Of a stretch of 64,000 nucleotides of DNA, positions 9,118 through 19,204 are shown in pieces; positions within the stretch are counted from its first letter, which is position 1; the number at the start of each line of letters is the position of its first letter. Source of the stretch: Proteiniphilum sp. (GTDB lineage: Bacteria > Bacteroidota > Bacteroidia > Bacteroidales > Dysgonomonadaceae); NCBI GenBank assembly GCA_018433945.1, contig JAHDQF010000031.1:1-64000 (forward strand), in the 5' to 3' direction. The notes beneath the pieces are model-generated. The model was not told the origin of the DNA, did no database searches, and saw only the letters and a program-made list of their open reading frames with translations. Position numbers and translations under genes: made by a program.

Positions 9118-9380
9118 AATCCGCCACTGTGCCATCATTCTGGAAACGGTATCATAAACTCGATCGTGAAATCAGAGACAGAGCGAAAAAGGCGTATCGA
9201 CTCTGGAGCGAGAGCCCTTTTCATCCATCTTTGCGTTTTAAGTGCATTAACCGTGACGAGAATATCTGGTCAGTAAGAATTACACTTGGGTACCGTGCTC
9301 TGGGTATTCTTGACCAAGATACGGTCACATGGTTCTGGGTTGGGAGTCATGATGAGTATGAGCGTTTTTTCGGTTCATGA
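9114..9380 (+). CDS. RelE/ParE-superfamily toxin
   Basis: 88 residues. The sequence follows the RelE fold: a helical start (PSFWKRYHKLDREIRDRAKKAYRLW), then strands HPSLRFKCINRDENIWSVRITLGYRALG and a terminal WFWVGSHDEYERFF. The last motif is typical of short RelE/HigB-like proteins. Most relatives are ribosome-dependent mRNA interferases, while ParE relatives inhibit gyrase. Which of these applies is not visible. It overlaps the antitoxin gene by 4 bp, so translation is coupled. Confidence 0.75.
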   Translation: MKSATVPSFWKRYHKLDREIRDRAKKAYRLWSESPFHPSLRFKCINRDENIWSVRITLGYRALGILDQDTVTWFWVGSHDEYERFFGS

Positions 9381-9407
9381 ACAGCATCCTTTAAAGCATC
9401 AAAAAAA

Positions 9408-9869
9408 ATGAGAAATATTATCACACTGGTTATGTCGCTTTTTATCGTCTTCGCAGCTGCTGCTGCCGAACCGCAGGGCAAAAAAAAGGCGAAGCCGATA
9501 GAGTTGACAAAGGCAACCTTTCTGGAAAAGGTGTTCAATTATGAAAAAAATCCGGAAGTCTGGAAATACAACGGTGATAAGCCGGCCATTCTGGATTTCT
9601 ATGCCACATGGTGTGGTCCCTGCAGGATCACATCTCCCATTTTAGCGGATCTGGCAGCGGAATATGGCGACGAGATCTATGTGTACAAAATCGATGTGGA
9701 CAAAGAGCCTGAGCTGGCAAGCGTGTTTGGGGTACAAAGCATCCCCATGTTTCTTTTTATCCCGATGAACGAACAGCCGCAGGTGGCGATGGGAGCCCTA
9801 CCGAAGAAATCGTTTAAAGAGGCGATCGATACTTTTCTGTTGAAGAAAGAAGAGAAAACAGCTCTCTAG
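9408..9869 (+). CDS. Periplasmic thioredoxin-like protein
   Basis: 153 residues. A signal peptide (MRNIITLVMSLFIVFAAAAA) precedes a thioredoxin fold with the active-site motif WCGPC, preceded by AILDFYAT, and the cis-proline loop in SIPMF. The CGPC dipeptide suggests a thioredoxin-type reductant or exchange protein rather than a DsbA oxidant. The export signal places it in the periplasm. It lies 13 bp before the downstream methylase gene, so the two may be co-transcribed, although no functional link is obvious. Confidence 0.88.
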   Translation: MRNIITLVMSLFIVFAAAAAEPQGKKKAKPIELTKATFLEKVFNYEKNPEVWKYNGDKPAILDFYATWCGPCRITSPILADLAAEYGDEIYVYKIDVDKEPELASVFGVQSIPMFLFIPMNEQPQVAMGALPKKSFKEAIDTFLLKKEEKTAL

Positions 9870-9881
9870 CAGAGGCGGCAA

Positions 9882-10667
9882 ATGATCACCAGCCTGCAGA
9901 ACCCGGCCATCAAGCAGATCGTGAAGCTCTCGAAAAACAGGGAGCGGCGCGAGCAGCAGCTTTTCGTGCTGGAGGGTGCCCGTGAGCTGTCGCTGGCACT
10001 GCAGGGGGGATACACAATTGCAGAGGTTTATCTCTGCAGGGAGATGTTTGCTCAGAGCAAGTATCCCGAGGTGCTGGAGTGCTTATCTGAGGAGATCATA
10101 ACCGATATCTCTCCGGCCGTATTTGCGAAGATCGCCTACCGGGAGAACTCCGATGGGGTGGTGGCGCTGGCTAAACCAAAATCCCATACACTGCAGGATC
10201 TCACCCTCAGCGAGGATCCCTTTCTGATCCTCCTCGAGTCCGTGGAAAAGCCGGGCAACCTGGGGGCGGTGCTCCGCACGGCTGATGCCGCGGCGGTGGA
10301 TGCCGTGATCATATGCGATCCGCTGACCGACCTGTATAATCCCAATGTAATACGTTCGAGTGTGGGAGGGCTTTTCACCGTGCAGACGGCTGTCAGCTCC
10401 TCCCAAGAGGTGCTGCAATGGCTGCAGCAGCATCAGATCCATATCTATGCCGCGGAGTTACAGGCGACCGAATGCTATCACAACATCGATTTCCGGAAAC
10501 CCTCTGCCATTGTGATGGGTACCGAAGCGGATGGCTTGACCCGTTTCTGGCTGGAGAATGCCACACAGCGAATCAAGATTCCCATGCGCGGTAAAATTGA
10601 TTCGCTGAATGTCTCGGTCTCCACCGCCATCCTCACCTTCGAGGCGATGCGCCAGCGCGGGTTCTAA
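9882..10667 (+). CDS. TrmH/SpoU-family RNA 2'-O-methyltransferase
   Basis: 261 residues. An N-terminal RNA-binding substrate domain (SLQNPAIKQIVKLSKNRERREQ) is followed by a SPOUT methylase domain. Its three SpoU motifs are visible: ESVEKPGNLGAVLRTADAA, then VIRSSVGGLFTV, then IVMGTEADGLT with KIPMRGKIDSLNVSVSTAI. These form the knotted SAM site. The layout fits the RlmB/TsnR-like branch that methylates rRNA, but tRNA substrates cannot be excluded. It converges with the following minus-strand gene, and their last codons overlap by 4 bp. Confidence 0.88.
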   Translation: MITSLQNPAIKQIVKLSKNRERREQQLFVLEGARELSLALQGGYTIAEVYLCREMFAQSKYPEVLECLSEEIITDISPAVFAKIAYRENSDGVVALAKPKSHTLQDLTLSEDPFLILLESVEKPGNLGAVLRTADAAAVDAVIICDPLTDLYNPNVIRSSVGGLFTVQTAVSSSQEVLQWLQQHQIHIYAAELQATECYHNIDFRKPSAIVMGTEADGLTRFWLENATQRIKIPMRGKIDSLNVSVSTAILTFEAMRQRGF

Positions 10668-12097
10668 TCTGCAAACGCGTGCCTGAATCCTTGTATCCTA
10701 TCCCAGTTGCCGCGGGTGAAGTCGGGTATTTCTACCGGTGCGCTGTTGTGCTCAATGGAGATACGGCTTAGTTCGGCCAGTGAACACCACTCTGCCAGGT
10801 CATACACATCCATATCGAGCGGCAAGCCGTTGCGCAAGCAATAAACCAGACGGTAGTCCATGATGAAGTCCATGCCACCGTGACCCCCTACCTCTTTGGC
10901 TTTCTCTTCCAGCTCCTGGTGAATGCGGTGTTTGTATTTTGTCATCAGCGCATCTCTCACCTCATCGGAGACATAGGAGTGTGCATTCAGGTTTTCATGA
11001 TCGGGTGTAACGCTCTCATCGAGCATCTCCCCCTCCAGTGCATACCCCTGGTTGGGGTATTTGTTGGCGAACCCTTTTGTGCCGCTCACCTGATACATGC
11101 GGGTGTAGGGACGCGGAGAAGAGACATCGTGCTGGATATGGATGGTTTTCCCTTTCTCGGTGCGGATCATGGTCATGGTGTGCTGGCCGTTCGCGAAATT
11201 GTAGGCGCTGTCGCGATCCATGCCGCGTTCTTCGATCAGGTATTCGGGAATGTTGACCGGCCTGGTATCCATTGACACCAGCCTGTTCATCTTGTCGCCC
11301 CGGTGGATATCCAGCACCTGGGCAGCGGGCCCCATGCCGTGTGTGGCATAGACGTCACCACGAAACTCCTTGTTGTACTGCAGGCGCCAGTCGCCCTCAT
11401 AAGAATCCCAGAAATCTCTCAGATTATGGATATAGGCACCTTCTGCATGCAGCACCTCACCGAAGAGTCCCTGCTGAGCCATATTGAGGGTGGTAAGTTC
11501 AAAGAAATCATAGACACAGTTCTCCAGCTGCATGGCATGCTTTTGCGTTTTCTCGGCAGTGTTAACGACCGACCATATCTCCTCGAGCGTCATGGATGCG
11601 GGCACCTCGCAGGCCACATGCTTGCCCTGCTCCATGGCATAGACCATCATTTCTGCGTGATGCTTCCAGTCGGTGGCGATATAGACCAGGTCCAGGTCGT
11701 CACGTTGTACCAGCTCTTTCCAGGCCTCCTCGCTGCCGCTGTATGCCGCTGCGCGGGGCAATCCTGCTTTGTTGAGGATCGTTTGTGCCTTTTCCACCTT
11801 TTCGGCATACAAATCACACAGGGCTACGATCTTCGTGCCAGGGATGTGCGTGAAACGTTCTACGGCACCAGGGCCGCGCATACCCAGTCCGATAAAGCCG
11901 ACCCGCACCGTGTCAAGCTTTGGGGCTACTAAACCCAGCACATCTTTTTGTCCCGCCGGGCGTTCGGGTACTTCCGTTTGGATGGGTTGGCACTTCTCAT
12001 CTTGTCCTTTCGTTCCCTGCGTACCGTTGGTGCAGCTGAACAGGAAAATAGCTGCCAGTAAGATGGCAAATGTTGTCAGTTGTTTTTGCATAATCAT
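10664..12097 (-). CDS. Lipoprotein Gfo/Idh/MocA oxidoreductase, GH109-like
   Basis: 477 residues. A lipoprotein signal peptide ends in the lipobox FLFSC. The NAD-binding Rossmann domain has VRVGFIGLGMRGPGAVERF, followed by EVPASMTLEEIW. A long C-terminal domain carries GGHGGMDFIMDYRLVYCL. These blocks resemble family GH109, which cleaves alpha-N-acetylgalactosamine and related linkages by an NAD-dependent elimination route. Activity is inferred, since other Gfo/Idh/MocA enzymes look similar. The ATG at 12097 was chosen because the longer GTG-started form at 12127 would overlap the preceding gene and displace the signal peptide. It follows an S9 peptidase by 26 bp and is probably in its operon. 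Together they suggest glycoprotein or glycopeptide breakdown in the envelope. Confidence 0.75.
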   Translation of the reverse strand: MIMQKQLTTFAILLAAIFLFSCTNGTQGTKGQDEKCQPIQTEVPERPAGQKDVLGLVAPKLDTVRVGFIGLGMRGPGAVERFTHIPGTKIVALCDLYAEKVEKAQTILNKAGLPRAAAYSGSEEAWKELVQRDDLDLVYIATDWKHHAEMMVYAMEQGKHVACEVPASMTLEEIWSVVNTAEKTQKHAMQLENCVYDFFELTTLNMAQQGLFGEVLHAEGAYIHNLRDFWDSYEGDWRLQYNKEFRGDVYATHGMGPAAQVLDIHRGDKMNRLVSMDTRPVNIPEYLIEERGMDRDSAYNFANGQHTMTMIRTEKGKTIHIQHDVSSPRPYTRMYQVSGTKGFANKYPNQGYALEGEMLDESVTPDHENLNAHSYVSDEVRDALMTKYKHRIHQELEEKAKEVGGHGGMDFIMDYRLVYCLRNGLPLDMDVYDLAEWCSLAELSRISIEHNSAPVEIPDFTRGNWDRIQGFRHAFAD

Positions 12098-12123
12098 CTT
12101 GTTATTTCTTTGAATATGTTTCG

Positions 12124-14892
12124 TCACCTGTCTGTTTCATACCCCCATGTTTTGCCTTTCTCTGTTGCCGGAACACCCCTTGTCATCCATACCGGGGCGG
12201 GATCACCTTTGAGGTAATGGTCGAAAAACTGCTGCAGCCGGATGGAGAGGTCTTTGCTGTTGCGGCGCTGTCTCAGGTTGTGCTCTTCCCCGTTGTACTG
12301 CAGCATCCATACCGGTTTGCCCAGGCGGCGCAGCGTCATGAAGTACTCGATGCCCTGGTACCAGGGAACCGCCCCATCCTTGTCGTTGTGCATGATCAGC
12401 AGGGGTGTCTCCACTTTATCGGCAAAGAAAACGGGAGAGTTGTCGATATAGAGTTGGAGTGAATCGCTCATTGGCACGCCGATGCGCGACTGCGTTTGCT
12501 CATACTGGAACTGACGGCTGCGTCCCGACTCCCAGCGAATGCCTCCGTAGGCGCTGGTCATGTTTGATACCGGTGCTCCGGCACCCGCCGCCTTAAACAG
12601 GTTGGTCTGTGTGACCAGATAAGCCACCTGGTAACCGCCCCAGCTCTGACCCTGTATGGCCATATTGGCGGCATCCACCCAGTTGTTTTGAGCCAGTGCT
12701 TCCGCGCCCGACACCACGGCGTTGTAGGCATCCATGCCCGGTTGTCCCACGCTGTAGCGGATATCGGGGGTGAAGACCAGATAGCCGCGGCTCACGAAGA
12801 AAGGGATGTTGATCACAGAGCGACTGGGAGCCGGCGTGAACCAACGGTAGAGATCATCGGAATGCTTCTCGTAGAAGTAGATGATCACCGGATATTTTCC
12901 GGCAGGATCAAAATCCTCCGGCTTGTAGAGAATGCCCTGCAGCGGTTCTCCGGTATAGGAGGTCCAGGAGATAAGCTCCGCCGTTCCCCAGTTATACTCT
13001 TTCATCTGTGGGTTGATATTGGTCAGCTTTTCCGCTGTTTTCCAAAGGTCTGTGGTCACATAGAGGTCGGGGACAGTATGGAAGTTGCTTTTCTCAAAAA
13101 GGTAGAGATCCTTTTCTTTCGCTCTGATCAGCGAACTGTAGGTGAACCCCTCCATCACCCTTTTCTTCAGCGGGTTTCTTCCCTTTTGAGCAAGGGTAAA
13201 CCATCCATTCTTTTTGCTCTTGTTGTCAAAGGCTGAAAGCAGCAGTTGTTCTTCTTTTTCGATGAATCGTTTTTCCCGGTCGGTGTTCACGTAGCGGAAA
13301 GTGAGGGAATCGCTGCGACCCTCTCCACTTGTGATGTTCACCGGATTGGCCTTACCTTTTGGATCGATCTTCCAGATATCAAAGGCGTCATAAAGCAGCA
13401 GGAACTCATCCTCTGCACCCCATGCTGCCAGGCCATAGGGGCCCGGTGCTGCCGGCACATCGTTCTTCTCGTTCCAGAAGTTGACCGGGATCTCACGGGT
13501 GAGGTTGCGAGTGCTCTCTTCCCGGTTATCGTATAGCAACCAGTGTTGTTGCGTGGCGTCCCACCAGAGCGTGTAGTTGCCGGCAGGCGAGAGCATCGGC
13601 CGTCCCGCTACCGGGGCGCCAACCTGTTGCAGGCGCTGCTCCTGCAGATCCATCACCCAGACATCGTAACGAGGAGAGACATCCCACTGGCTCTCCAGCT
13701 GATAGGACAGGTCGGACCAGAGCAGCGCGTAGCGTCCGTTGCCCTCGTCGGCGATGGAGGCGTAGGGCATCTCTTCCGTGGCTACCGGCAGGAAGTGGCC
13801 GGGGAGGTTGGGGTCAATGATGCCGGCATAGGTGCGCCTTTTTTCGCGATTGAGTTCCGCCAGTTGTTGCGGCTGGATGAGAGGCTCCTGCCAGTGCCAG
13901 ATGTCGAGGCTCGCCATCTCGAAGTCGACGATGGTGGTGTCTTTGGGTGCCTGACGCGGTGCTGCTCCGATCAGGATTCTGCACCCATCCCTGCTGAATG
14001 AGGGAGATGCATGCTCACTGAAGATCCATCCCTCTGGCAGTCCCACGGCACCGCTGCCGGCAATCAGGCGGGCTGTGTCGGCTCCGGCTGTATAGTACCG
14101 GAGATCAAACTGTTTCTGTTCAACCTTGGAGCTGTCGGCGGTGGAGAGATAGAGCAGCTGTGTGCCCTCTTCATCAAAAGCAAGCGATTGGTAGCTTCTC
14201 TTGTCGGAGGAGATCCATTGTTTTGCCGGCCTCTTCAGATCAAAGAGCAGTACTCCCTGCTCACTTGTGCTGTCATTCTTCTCAGGTTCGATCACCACTG
14301 CAAAGCTTTTTCCCTCTTTGCTGAACAGATGTTCCTTTGCTTGTCGCAGGGTGTCCTCCTTACGTGTCGCCAGGTTTCGCAGGATCAAAGCCTCCTTTTC
14401 TTTTTCCTTTTTGTGGACAGTGTCCCCCGGTAGGGAGATGCTGTAGGCCAGGTGGGTGAACGACTTCTCTGCGGTTTTGAACGACTTCGCACCGGCGATC
14501 TTTTCTACCGCAAAAGTGGGGTTATGGATGATCAGCAATGTATCTTTTGGCTGTTCATCCTCTTTCTTTTTGTCGATCCGTGCCTGCCGTCGCTCGGCGA
14601 ATGGCGCTTTGATCAACCCCACGGTCCACTCCCCATCAGATGAGAGCCTGAATTGGGTCACCCGCTCTTGCAGAAGGGATCGTTTGCCGTTGAGGTCTCG
14701 CACAGAGAGAGCGGTATCACCCTCCTGGGGTGCAATCAGTGTCGCCATGATCTTCCCGTCATCACTCACGGTCGTTTTGGAGAGGCTGTTCCAGCTGTCA
14801 TATACCGAGTGGTCGAGCGTTTTTTTCTGGGAGTAGAGGGCATTGGCCAGCAGTAAGCCGGCGGCGATTAGCAGTAAAGATCGATGTTTCAT
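12124..14892 (-). CDS. Secreted S9-family (prolyl oligopeptidase) serine peptidase
   Basis: 922 residues. A signal peptide (residues 1-21, ending ALYSQ) is followed by a large beta-propeller region and a C-terminal alpha/beta-hydrolase domain. The nucleophile sits in GQSWGGYQ, the acid in HNDKDGAVPWYQG and the His in NGEEHNLRQRR. Peptidases of this type act on short peptides, and the export signal implies periplasmic or surface peptide use. It is longer than DPP IV (about 720 residues) because of an expanded propeller. TATTTTTG on the minus strand at 14957-14950 is a possible -7 box about 58 bp upstream. The gene is followed by a GH109-like lipoprotein. Confidence 0.85.
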   Translation of the reverse strand: MKHRSLLLIAAGLLLANALYSQKKTLDHSVYDSWNSLSKTTVSDDGKIMATLIAPQEGDTALSVRDLNGKRSLLQERVTQFRLSSDGEWTVGLIKAPFAERRQARIDKKKEDEQPKDTLLIIHNPTFAVEKIAGAKSFKTAEKSFTHLAYSISLPGDTVHKKEKEKEALILRNLATRKEDTLRQAKEHLFSKEGKSFAVVIEPEKNDSTSEQGVLLFDLKRPAKQWISSDKRSYQSLAFDEEGTQLLYLSTADSSKVEQKQFDLRYYTAGADTARLIAGSGAVGLPEGWIFSEHASPSFSRDGCRILIGAAPRQAPKDTTIVDFEMASLDIWHWQEPLIQPQQLAELNREKRRTYAGIIDPNLPGHFLPVATEEMPYASIADEGNGRYALLWSDLSYQLESQWDVSPRYDVWVMDLQEQRLQQVGAPVAGRPMLSPAGNYTLWWDATQQHWLLYDNREESTRNLTREIPVNFWNEKNDVPAAPGPYGLAAWGAEDEFLLLYDAFDIWKIDPKGKANPVNITSGEGRSDSLTFRYVNTDREKRFIEKEEQLLLSAFDNKSKKNGWFTLAQKGRNPLKKRVMEGFTYSSLIRAKEKDLYLFEKSNFHTVPDLYVTTDLWKTAEKLTNINPQMKEYNWGTAELISWTSYTGEPLQGILYKPEDFDPAGKYPVIIYFYEKHSDDLYRWFTPAPSRSVINIPFFVSRGYLVFTPDIRYSVGQPGMDAYNAVVSGAEALAQNNWVDAANMAIQGQSWGGYQVAYLVTQTNLFKAAGAGAPVSNMTSAYGGIRWESGRSRQFQYEQTQSRIGVPMSDSLQLYIDNSPVFFADKVETPLLIMHNDKDGAVPWYQGIEYFMTLRRLGKPVWMLQYNGEEHNLRQRRNSKDLSIRLQQFFDHYLKGDPAPVWMTRGVPATEKGKTWGYETDR

Positions 14893-15034
14893 ATTTATTT
14901 TTCAGTTGAGGGGATCTCCCAGCTCAGAGGAATCCCCCTTGAAGTTGAACAAAAATAGTGAATTTTTTGAAAAAAATGCGTAAGGATTGCTTTTTTTGAA
15001 CATCTATCTTCTCTTTATTGTTCCTACATCAATT

Positions 15035-17461
15035 ATGAAGCAGGAAAAAAGTTATCAGATAACCCTCACAGGAAAGGAACCTCTGTTGGAGGAGACCTTG
15101 CAGGAAGTGCGGGGAGTGAAAGGTGTGGCGTCACTGCAGCATGACCCTCAACAGGGAACGCTGCTCGTGACAATCGAGGAACGCAGGAGAGATGATGCTG
15201 CGGAGATCCTGCAGGAGGTGATCGGTGCCATCCGCCGGGAGGGTGGTGAAGTGTTGACAGAGAAGATTTCTCAGCCGGTACTCAACATGACCTGTGCAGC
15301 ATGTGCCTCCAGTACACAGAACGTACTTTCGTTTGTTCCCGGTGTGCTCACAGCATCAGTCAATTACGGAAACGGAAAAGGACAGATTGAATACCTCCCT
15401 GGAATTGCCACCCCCCTGGCGATGAAGCAGGCACTGCAGGAGATAGGGTACGATTTGCTGACGGAAGAGGAGGAGAGCTCGTTCAAACAGATGGAAGAAC
15501 TACAGGAGGAGAACTATCGAACCTTACGCCGTCATACCATTCTGTCAGTAGCCCTTGCCATCCCCTTGGTGGTGATTGGCATGTTCTTCATGCATGCTCC
15601 CTTTGCGAACATCGCCATGTGGGCCCTGGCAACATTGATTCTCTTTCTCTTCGGGCGTCGCTTCTTTGTGGGCGCATGGAAACAGGCACGGCATCGTTCC
15701 GCCAACATGGATACGCTGGTGGCACTGAGCACCGGTATCGCTTATCTCTTCAGTCTTTTCAACATGCTCTGGCCACAGTTTTGGGAGAGCCGTGGCCTGG
15801 AGGCGCATGTCTATTTCGAGGCGGCAGGTGTGATCATCGCTTTCATCCTCCTGGGTAAGATGTTGGAGGCAAGGGCGAAAGGACACACTTCCGATGCCAT
15901 CCGTAAGCTGATGGGGCTACAGCCCTCCACCGTAACTGTTTTCCGTGAGGGCAGGGCCAGTGAGATACCGATCGCCGGGGTGATGGTGGGAGACATTGTG
16001 CTGGTGAGACCGGGCGAGAAGATTGCCGTGGATGGTGAGGTGACCGAAGGAAGCTCTTTCGTGGATGAGAGCATGATCTCAGGGGAGCCGCTCCACGTGG
16101 AGAAGAGCAGTGGCGCAAAGGTGTTTGCCGGCACCATCAACCAGAAAGGGAGCTTCCGCTTTCGTGCCGACAAGGTGGGTAAGGATACGCTGCTGGCGCA
16201 GATCATCCGTACGGTGGATGAGGCGCAGGGGAGCAAGGCGCCCGTTCAGGGACTGGTAGACCGGATCGCGGCGGTGTTCGTACCGGTAGTGATTGGCATC
16301 GCGCTGCTTAGCTTTGTGACCTGGTTCCTCCTTGGCGGCGAGAACGGCTTTGTCTATGGCCTGTTGACCATGGTGACGGTGCTGGTGATCGCCTGTCCCT
16401 GTGCGTTAGGGTTGGCTACACCCACGGCCATCATGGTGGGTATTGGCAGAGGTGCCGACGAGGGGATCCTGATCAAGGATGCCGAGAGCCTGGAGCGTGC
16501 CAAGAAGGTGGATATGGTGGTGCTTGATAAGACTGGCACCATCACCGAGGGGAAGCCACAGGTGACCGCCATCACCTGGTCGTTAGATGCCACTCCCCTG
16601 CACCGGGATATCCTCTACAGCATTGAGCAGCGCTCAGAGCATCCGTTGGCCGATGCCATCACGGCGGAGCTGAGGGAGACAAGCACGCTTCTTGACGATG
16701 TCAACATTTTGCAGGTGAGCGGCAAGGGAATAGAGGGTACCTATGAGGGAGAGACTTATTACATTGGCAACGTGGACTACCTGACATCGAAAGGGGTGGT
16801 GATCCCGGCCGACCTGATGCAGCAGCTCTACCTGGAGATGGATGCGGCTCATACTGTATCGTTGTTTGCCAACAGGGAGAAAGCACTGGGGGTGGTAGGC
16901 ATCACCGACAAGATGAAACCTTCTTCGAGGGAGGCAATCGCACAGTTGCAGGAGATGGGAATAGCAGTTGCCATCTATACGGGCGACAATGAGAAAGTGG
17001 TGGCAGCATTGGCGAAAGAGCTGGGTGTTACCGAGTACCGGGGTGGTGTGCTGCCGGAGGAGAAAGCGGAGCTGATCAAGAAGCTGCAACAGCAGGGACA
17101 TACGGTGGCGATGGTGGGTGATGGAATCAACGACAGTGGAGCGCTGGCGCAGGCCGATGTGAGCATCGCCATGGGCAGTGGCAGTGATATCGCGATGGAT
17201 GTGGCGAAGATGACCATTATCTCCTCTGACCTGCAGCGGGTACCCAGGGCGATCCGTCTCTCGCAGGCCACGGTGCGGACCATCCGCCAGAACCTGTTCT
17301 GGGCCTTTATCTACAACATGATCGGCATCCCCATCGCAGCAGGTGTGCTCTTTCCCTTTACCGGTTTCCTGCTCAACCCGATGATCGCTGGTGCTGCCAT
17401 GGCACTAAGCTCGGTCAGCGTGGTGACCAACAGCCTCCGGTTAAAGCGAAAATCCTTTTAA
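15035..17461 (+). CDS. copA: Copper-transporting P1B-type ATPase
   Basis: 808 residues. There are two N-terminal HMA-like folds. The first (about 5-72) lacks any CxxC, and the second has MTCAACAS with Cys87 and Cys90. Membrane helices follow, with the GE motif in the actuator domain (MISGEP), the CPC metal site ([11 protein letters not shown]), the phosphorylation motif DKTGTITEG, the HP motif (SEHPLADA) and [10 protein letters not shown]. The CPC plus class-specific N and Y/M-rich final helices point to Cu+ export. The start at ATG 15035 is preferred over the TTG at 14987, which would add a hydrophobic tail before the HMA. A free-standing HMA protein is encoded at 21.7 kb. Confidence 0.93.
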   Translation: MKQEKSYQITLTGKEPLLEETLQEVRGVKGVASLQHDPQQGTLLVTIEERRRDDAAEILQEVIGAIRREGGEVLTEKISQPVLNMTCAACASSTQNVLSFVPGVLTASVNYGNGKGQIEYLPGIATPLAMKQALQEIGYDLLTEEEESSFKQMEELQEENYRTLRRHTILSVALAIPLVVIGMFFMHAPFANIAMWALATLILFLFGRRFFVGAWKQARHRSANMDTLVALSTGIAYLFSLFNMLWPQFWESRGLEAHVYFEAAGVIIAFILLGKMLEARAKGHTSDAIRKLMGLQPSTVTVFREGRASEIPIAGVMVGDIVLVRPGEKIAVDGEVTEGSSFVDESMISGEPLHVEKSSGAKVFAGTINQKGSFRFRADKVGKDTLLAQIIRTVDEAQGSKAPVQGLVDRIAAVFVPVVIGIALLSFVTWFLLGGENGFVYGLLTMVTVLVIACPCALGLATPTAIMVGIGRGADEGILIKDAESLERAKKVDMVVLDKTGTITEGKPQVTAITWSLDATPLHRDILYSIEQRSEHPLADAITAELRETSTLLDDVNILQVSGKGIEGTYEGETYYIGNVDYLTSKGVVIPADLMQQLYLEMDAAHTVSLFANREKALGVVGITDKMKPSSREAIAQLQEMGIAVAIYTGDNEKVVAALAKELGVTEYRGGVLPEEKAELIKKLQQQGHTVAMVGDGINDSGALAQADVSIAMGSGSDIAMDVAKMTIISSDLQRVPRAIRLSQATVRTIRQNLFWAFIYNMIGIPIAAGVLFPFTGFLLNPMIAGAAMALSSVSVVTNSLRLKRKSF

Positions 17462-18546
17462 TCCACCAGCAGGTTATAGCTGGAGAGCAACAGCCCCACC
17501 ACCTCAGAGTAGTTATCACGTCCCGAGCTCACCCCGTTTGTCTTCAGGTAGGCATCATACATTTTGTCCTGGGTATCGGAGAGGATTTCGTTCCGGGCCG
17601 CCATCCAGTGCTCGCTGTTCCGCTGCAGGTCGGCAATGATCTCGGGGCGGATGGATTGTACCAGCGATTCGTATGCGTCTGGCAGCAACCGCCTTGCATC
17701 GCGTAACAAGTAGCCCAGCACCGAGACATATCCGCTGTAGCGCACCATCGGGTGGCTGCTGTGGGCACAGGCTGCGAAGCTGTAGAGGTTGGCCTCCGAC
17801 TCCGCTGCGATGCCGAAGTGATGGGCCATCTCATGGGCCAATGTGAAAGGGTAGGTGAAGGCGAGCCCGTAGTCGTTCACATGGATCTCGTTGAAGAAAG
17901 GGCCAAAGTATCCCGATATCCCCATACCGGTGTAGAGCGGCTCATAGAGCATCGGTTTCACCCTTCGCCTTCCGTAGGGGTAGGAGATACACAACGGCTC
18001 CCGCAGCCCGGCATATGATTGTTCTATTTCCAGCCGGACAGCCTCCTTGTCCATTTCGCTGCAATCGGTATAGCTCCGGTTGGCCTGTACGATGAACTTT
18101 TCCGTCAGCCGCATCAGCTCTTCCCTGTTGAAGGCTGCTTTCTCCACTCCACTCCGGTCGTAGAAGTCGCCACGAAAGTAAGCAATTCCCCAGCCCAGGT
18201 AGAACCAGGCAATGACAATCAGGACAAACCTTCCCGCCGAGTAAAGGGATCTCTTCCATCCTCTCTTCCGGAAGATGAGCCTCGCTGTCATCCCGATCAA
18301 CCACAAAATTGTTGCGGTGATAAAGAGATCGTAGAGCGAAAAGGGAAAGATACCGGAGATGAAAGAAAGAAAGGAGGCAAGCAGTGGGTAAACATGCAGC
18401 ATGTAGCCCTCGGAGAGCCGACTGTTGCGGCTGAAGAGAAATATCAGGGAAATCAGCAGCAGTGTGGCAATCAGCAGAGGGAGAAAACGCGGGTTGTCCC
18501 CCTGGGTCTTCTTCCTCTCTTCATGTTTCCTTACGCTTCTCTTCAT
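17458..18546 (-). CDS. DUF3810-type membrane protein with HExxH motif
   Basis: 362 residues. Three hydrophobic segments in the first 140 residues (including [15 protein letters not shown] and [15 protein letters not shown]) anchor the protein. The C-terminal two thirds would be extracytoplasmic. It contains [22 protein letters not shown], where HExxH plus a downstream Glu is the layout of a zinc metallopeptidase. This matches the uncharacterised DUF3810 family of Bacteroidetes. No substrate is known. It converges with copA (4-bp overlap) and follows a small lipoprotein gene by 1 bp, so the two are likely one operon. Confidence 0.75.
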   Translation of the reverse strand: MKRSVRKHEERKKTQGDNPRFLPLLIATLLLISLIFLFSRNSRLSEGYMLHVYPLLASFLSFISGIFPFSLYDLFITATILWLIGMTARLIFRKRGWKRSLYSAGRFVLIVIAWFYLGWGIAYFRGDFYDRSGVEKAAFNREELMRLTEKFIVQANRSYTDCSEMDKEAVRLEIEQSYAGLREPLCISYPYGRRRVKPMLYEPLYTGMGISGYFGPFFNEIHVNDYGLAFTYPFTLAHEMAHHFGIAAESEANLYSFAACAHSSHPMVRYSGYVSVLGYLLRDARRLLPDAYESLVQSIRPEIIADLQRNSEHWMAARNEILSDTQDKMYDAYLKTNGVSSGRDNYSEVVGLLLSSYNLLVD

Positions 18547-18547
18547 C

Positions 18548-18967
18548 TTATTCGGTTATGATCACCCCTGCCGGTCGATGGGTGAGGATAGGGATCTTCA
18601 GCACCTGTTCCACGTATTGAAAGTAGTAGAACAGTTTGTGATTCAGTTCAAAACCATAATCCACACCCGGTTCATACCCTATTATGGGCTCAAAGAATGA
18701 TCTTTTACGGGGTTGGGTGGCCAGGTAATTCCAGGCCGACACATACTGATGGTTCCAGCTCTCATAGTATTGTTGTGAGCGGTATCTGGCCGGTGAATTC
18801 TGAAGCATGTACCAGGTTTCGAATCCCGGGTCGAATACAATCAGTTCATATTCGACGGAATCTTCCTGAGCCTCATTTCCGTTCGGTTCAATCTTTACCA
18901 TCCCTTTTGGCCCCGAGCAGGCAGACAGGAATGTCACTGCCATAAGCAAGTAAAATATTTTTTTCAT
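18548..18967 (-). CDS. Small lipoprotein, DUF6146-like
   Basis: 139 residues with a lipobox signal (MAVTFLSAC). The mature part is rich in aromatic residues and has the pattern YYESWNHQYVSAWNYLA, which I associate with the DUF6146 lipoproteins of Bacteroidetes. The function is unknown. The ATG at 18967 was chosen because the upstream in-frame extension lies in a 225-bp repeat (18980-19204). That repeat carries a minus-strand promoter that would drive this gene and the DUF3810 gene after it. Confidence 0.65.
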   Translation of the reverse strand: MKKIFYLLMAVTFLSACSGPKGMVKIEPNGNEAQEDSVEYELIVFDPGFETWYMLQNSPARYRSQQYYESWNHQYVSAWNYLATQPRKRSFFEPIIGYEPGVDYGFELNHKLFYYFQYVEQVLKIPILTHRPAGVIITE

Positions 18968-18979
18968 GATCCTGTTTTT

Positions 18980-19204
18980 ATCACCATCCTGTTCATATCT
19001 TTGCTGCACTCGCAGTTATCATGTACTTGTGCAAAAAAAATGTTCACGCCCGTTTCATATTTACAGTCTCAAATATACACCATCTTCTCAAATAATCAAA
19101 ATCCTGAAAAGGAGGAATTTATTCCATACGTGGTGCTAAAAACCGCCGGTTTTAGCCGCTTAAACTTTACTCGGCTTTAGCCTAAGTATAACCCACCTAC
19201 TTCA
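18980..19204. repeat. 225-bp direct repeat, copy A
   Basis: This block matches 20351-20575 with only four differences and no gap, a constant offset of 1,371 bp. It contains a hairpin around ACCGCCGGT (GCTAAAAACC/GGTTTTAGC), a second hairpin GGCT-TT-AGCC, and a complete minus-strand promoter. Its left end lies 13 bp before the DUF6146 lipoprotein start, and its right end overlaps the stop of the MNT gene at 19197. The hairpins recall REP-like elements mobilised by HUH enzymes, but no transposase is nearby, so the class is unknown. Confidence 0.9.
19070..19100 (-). promoter_or_regulatory. Promoter inside repeat copy A
   Basis: On the minus strand TTTG (19100-19097), 19 nt, TATATTTG (19077-19070): an exact Bacteroidetes promoter reading towards the lipoprotein/DUF3810 genes. 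The same sequence occurs in copy B. Confidence 0.65.
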
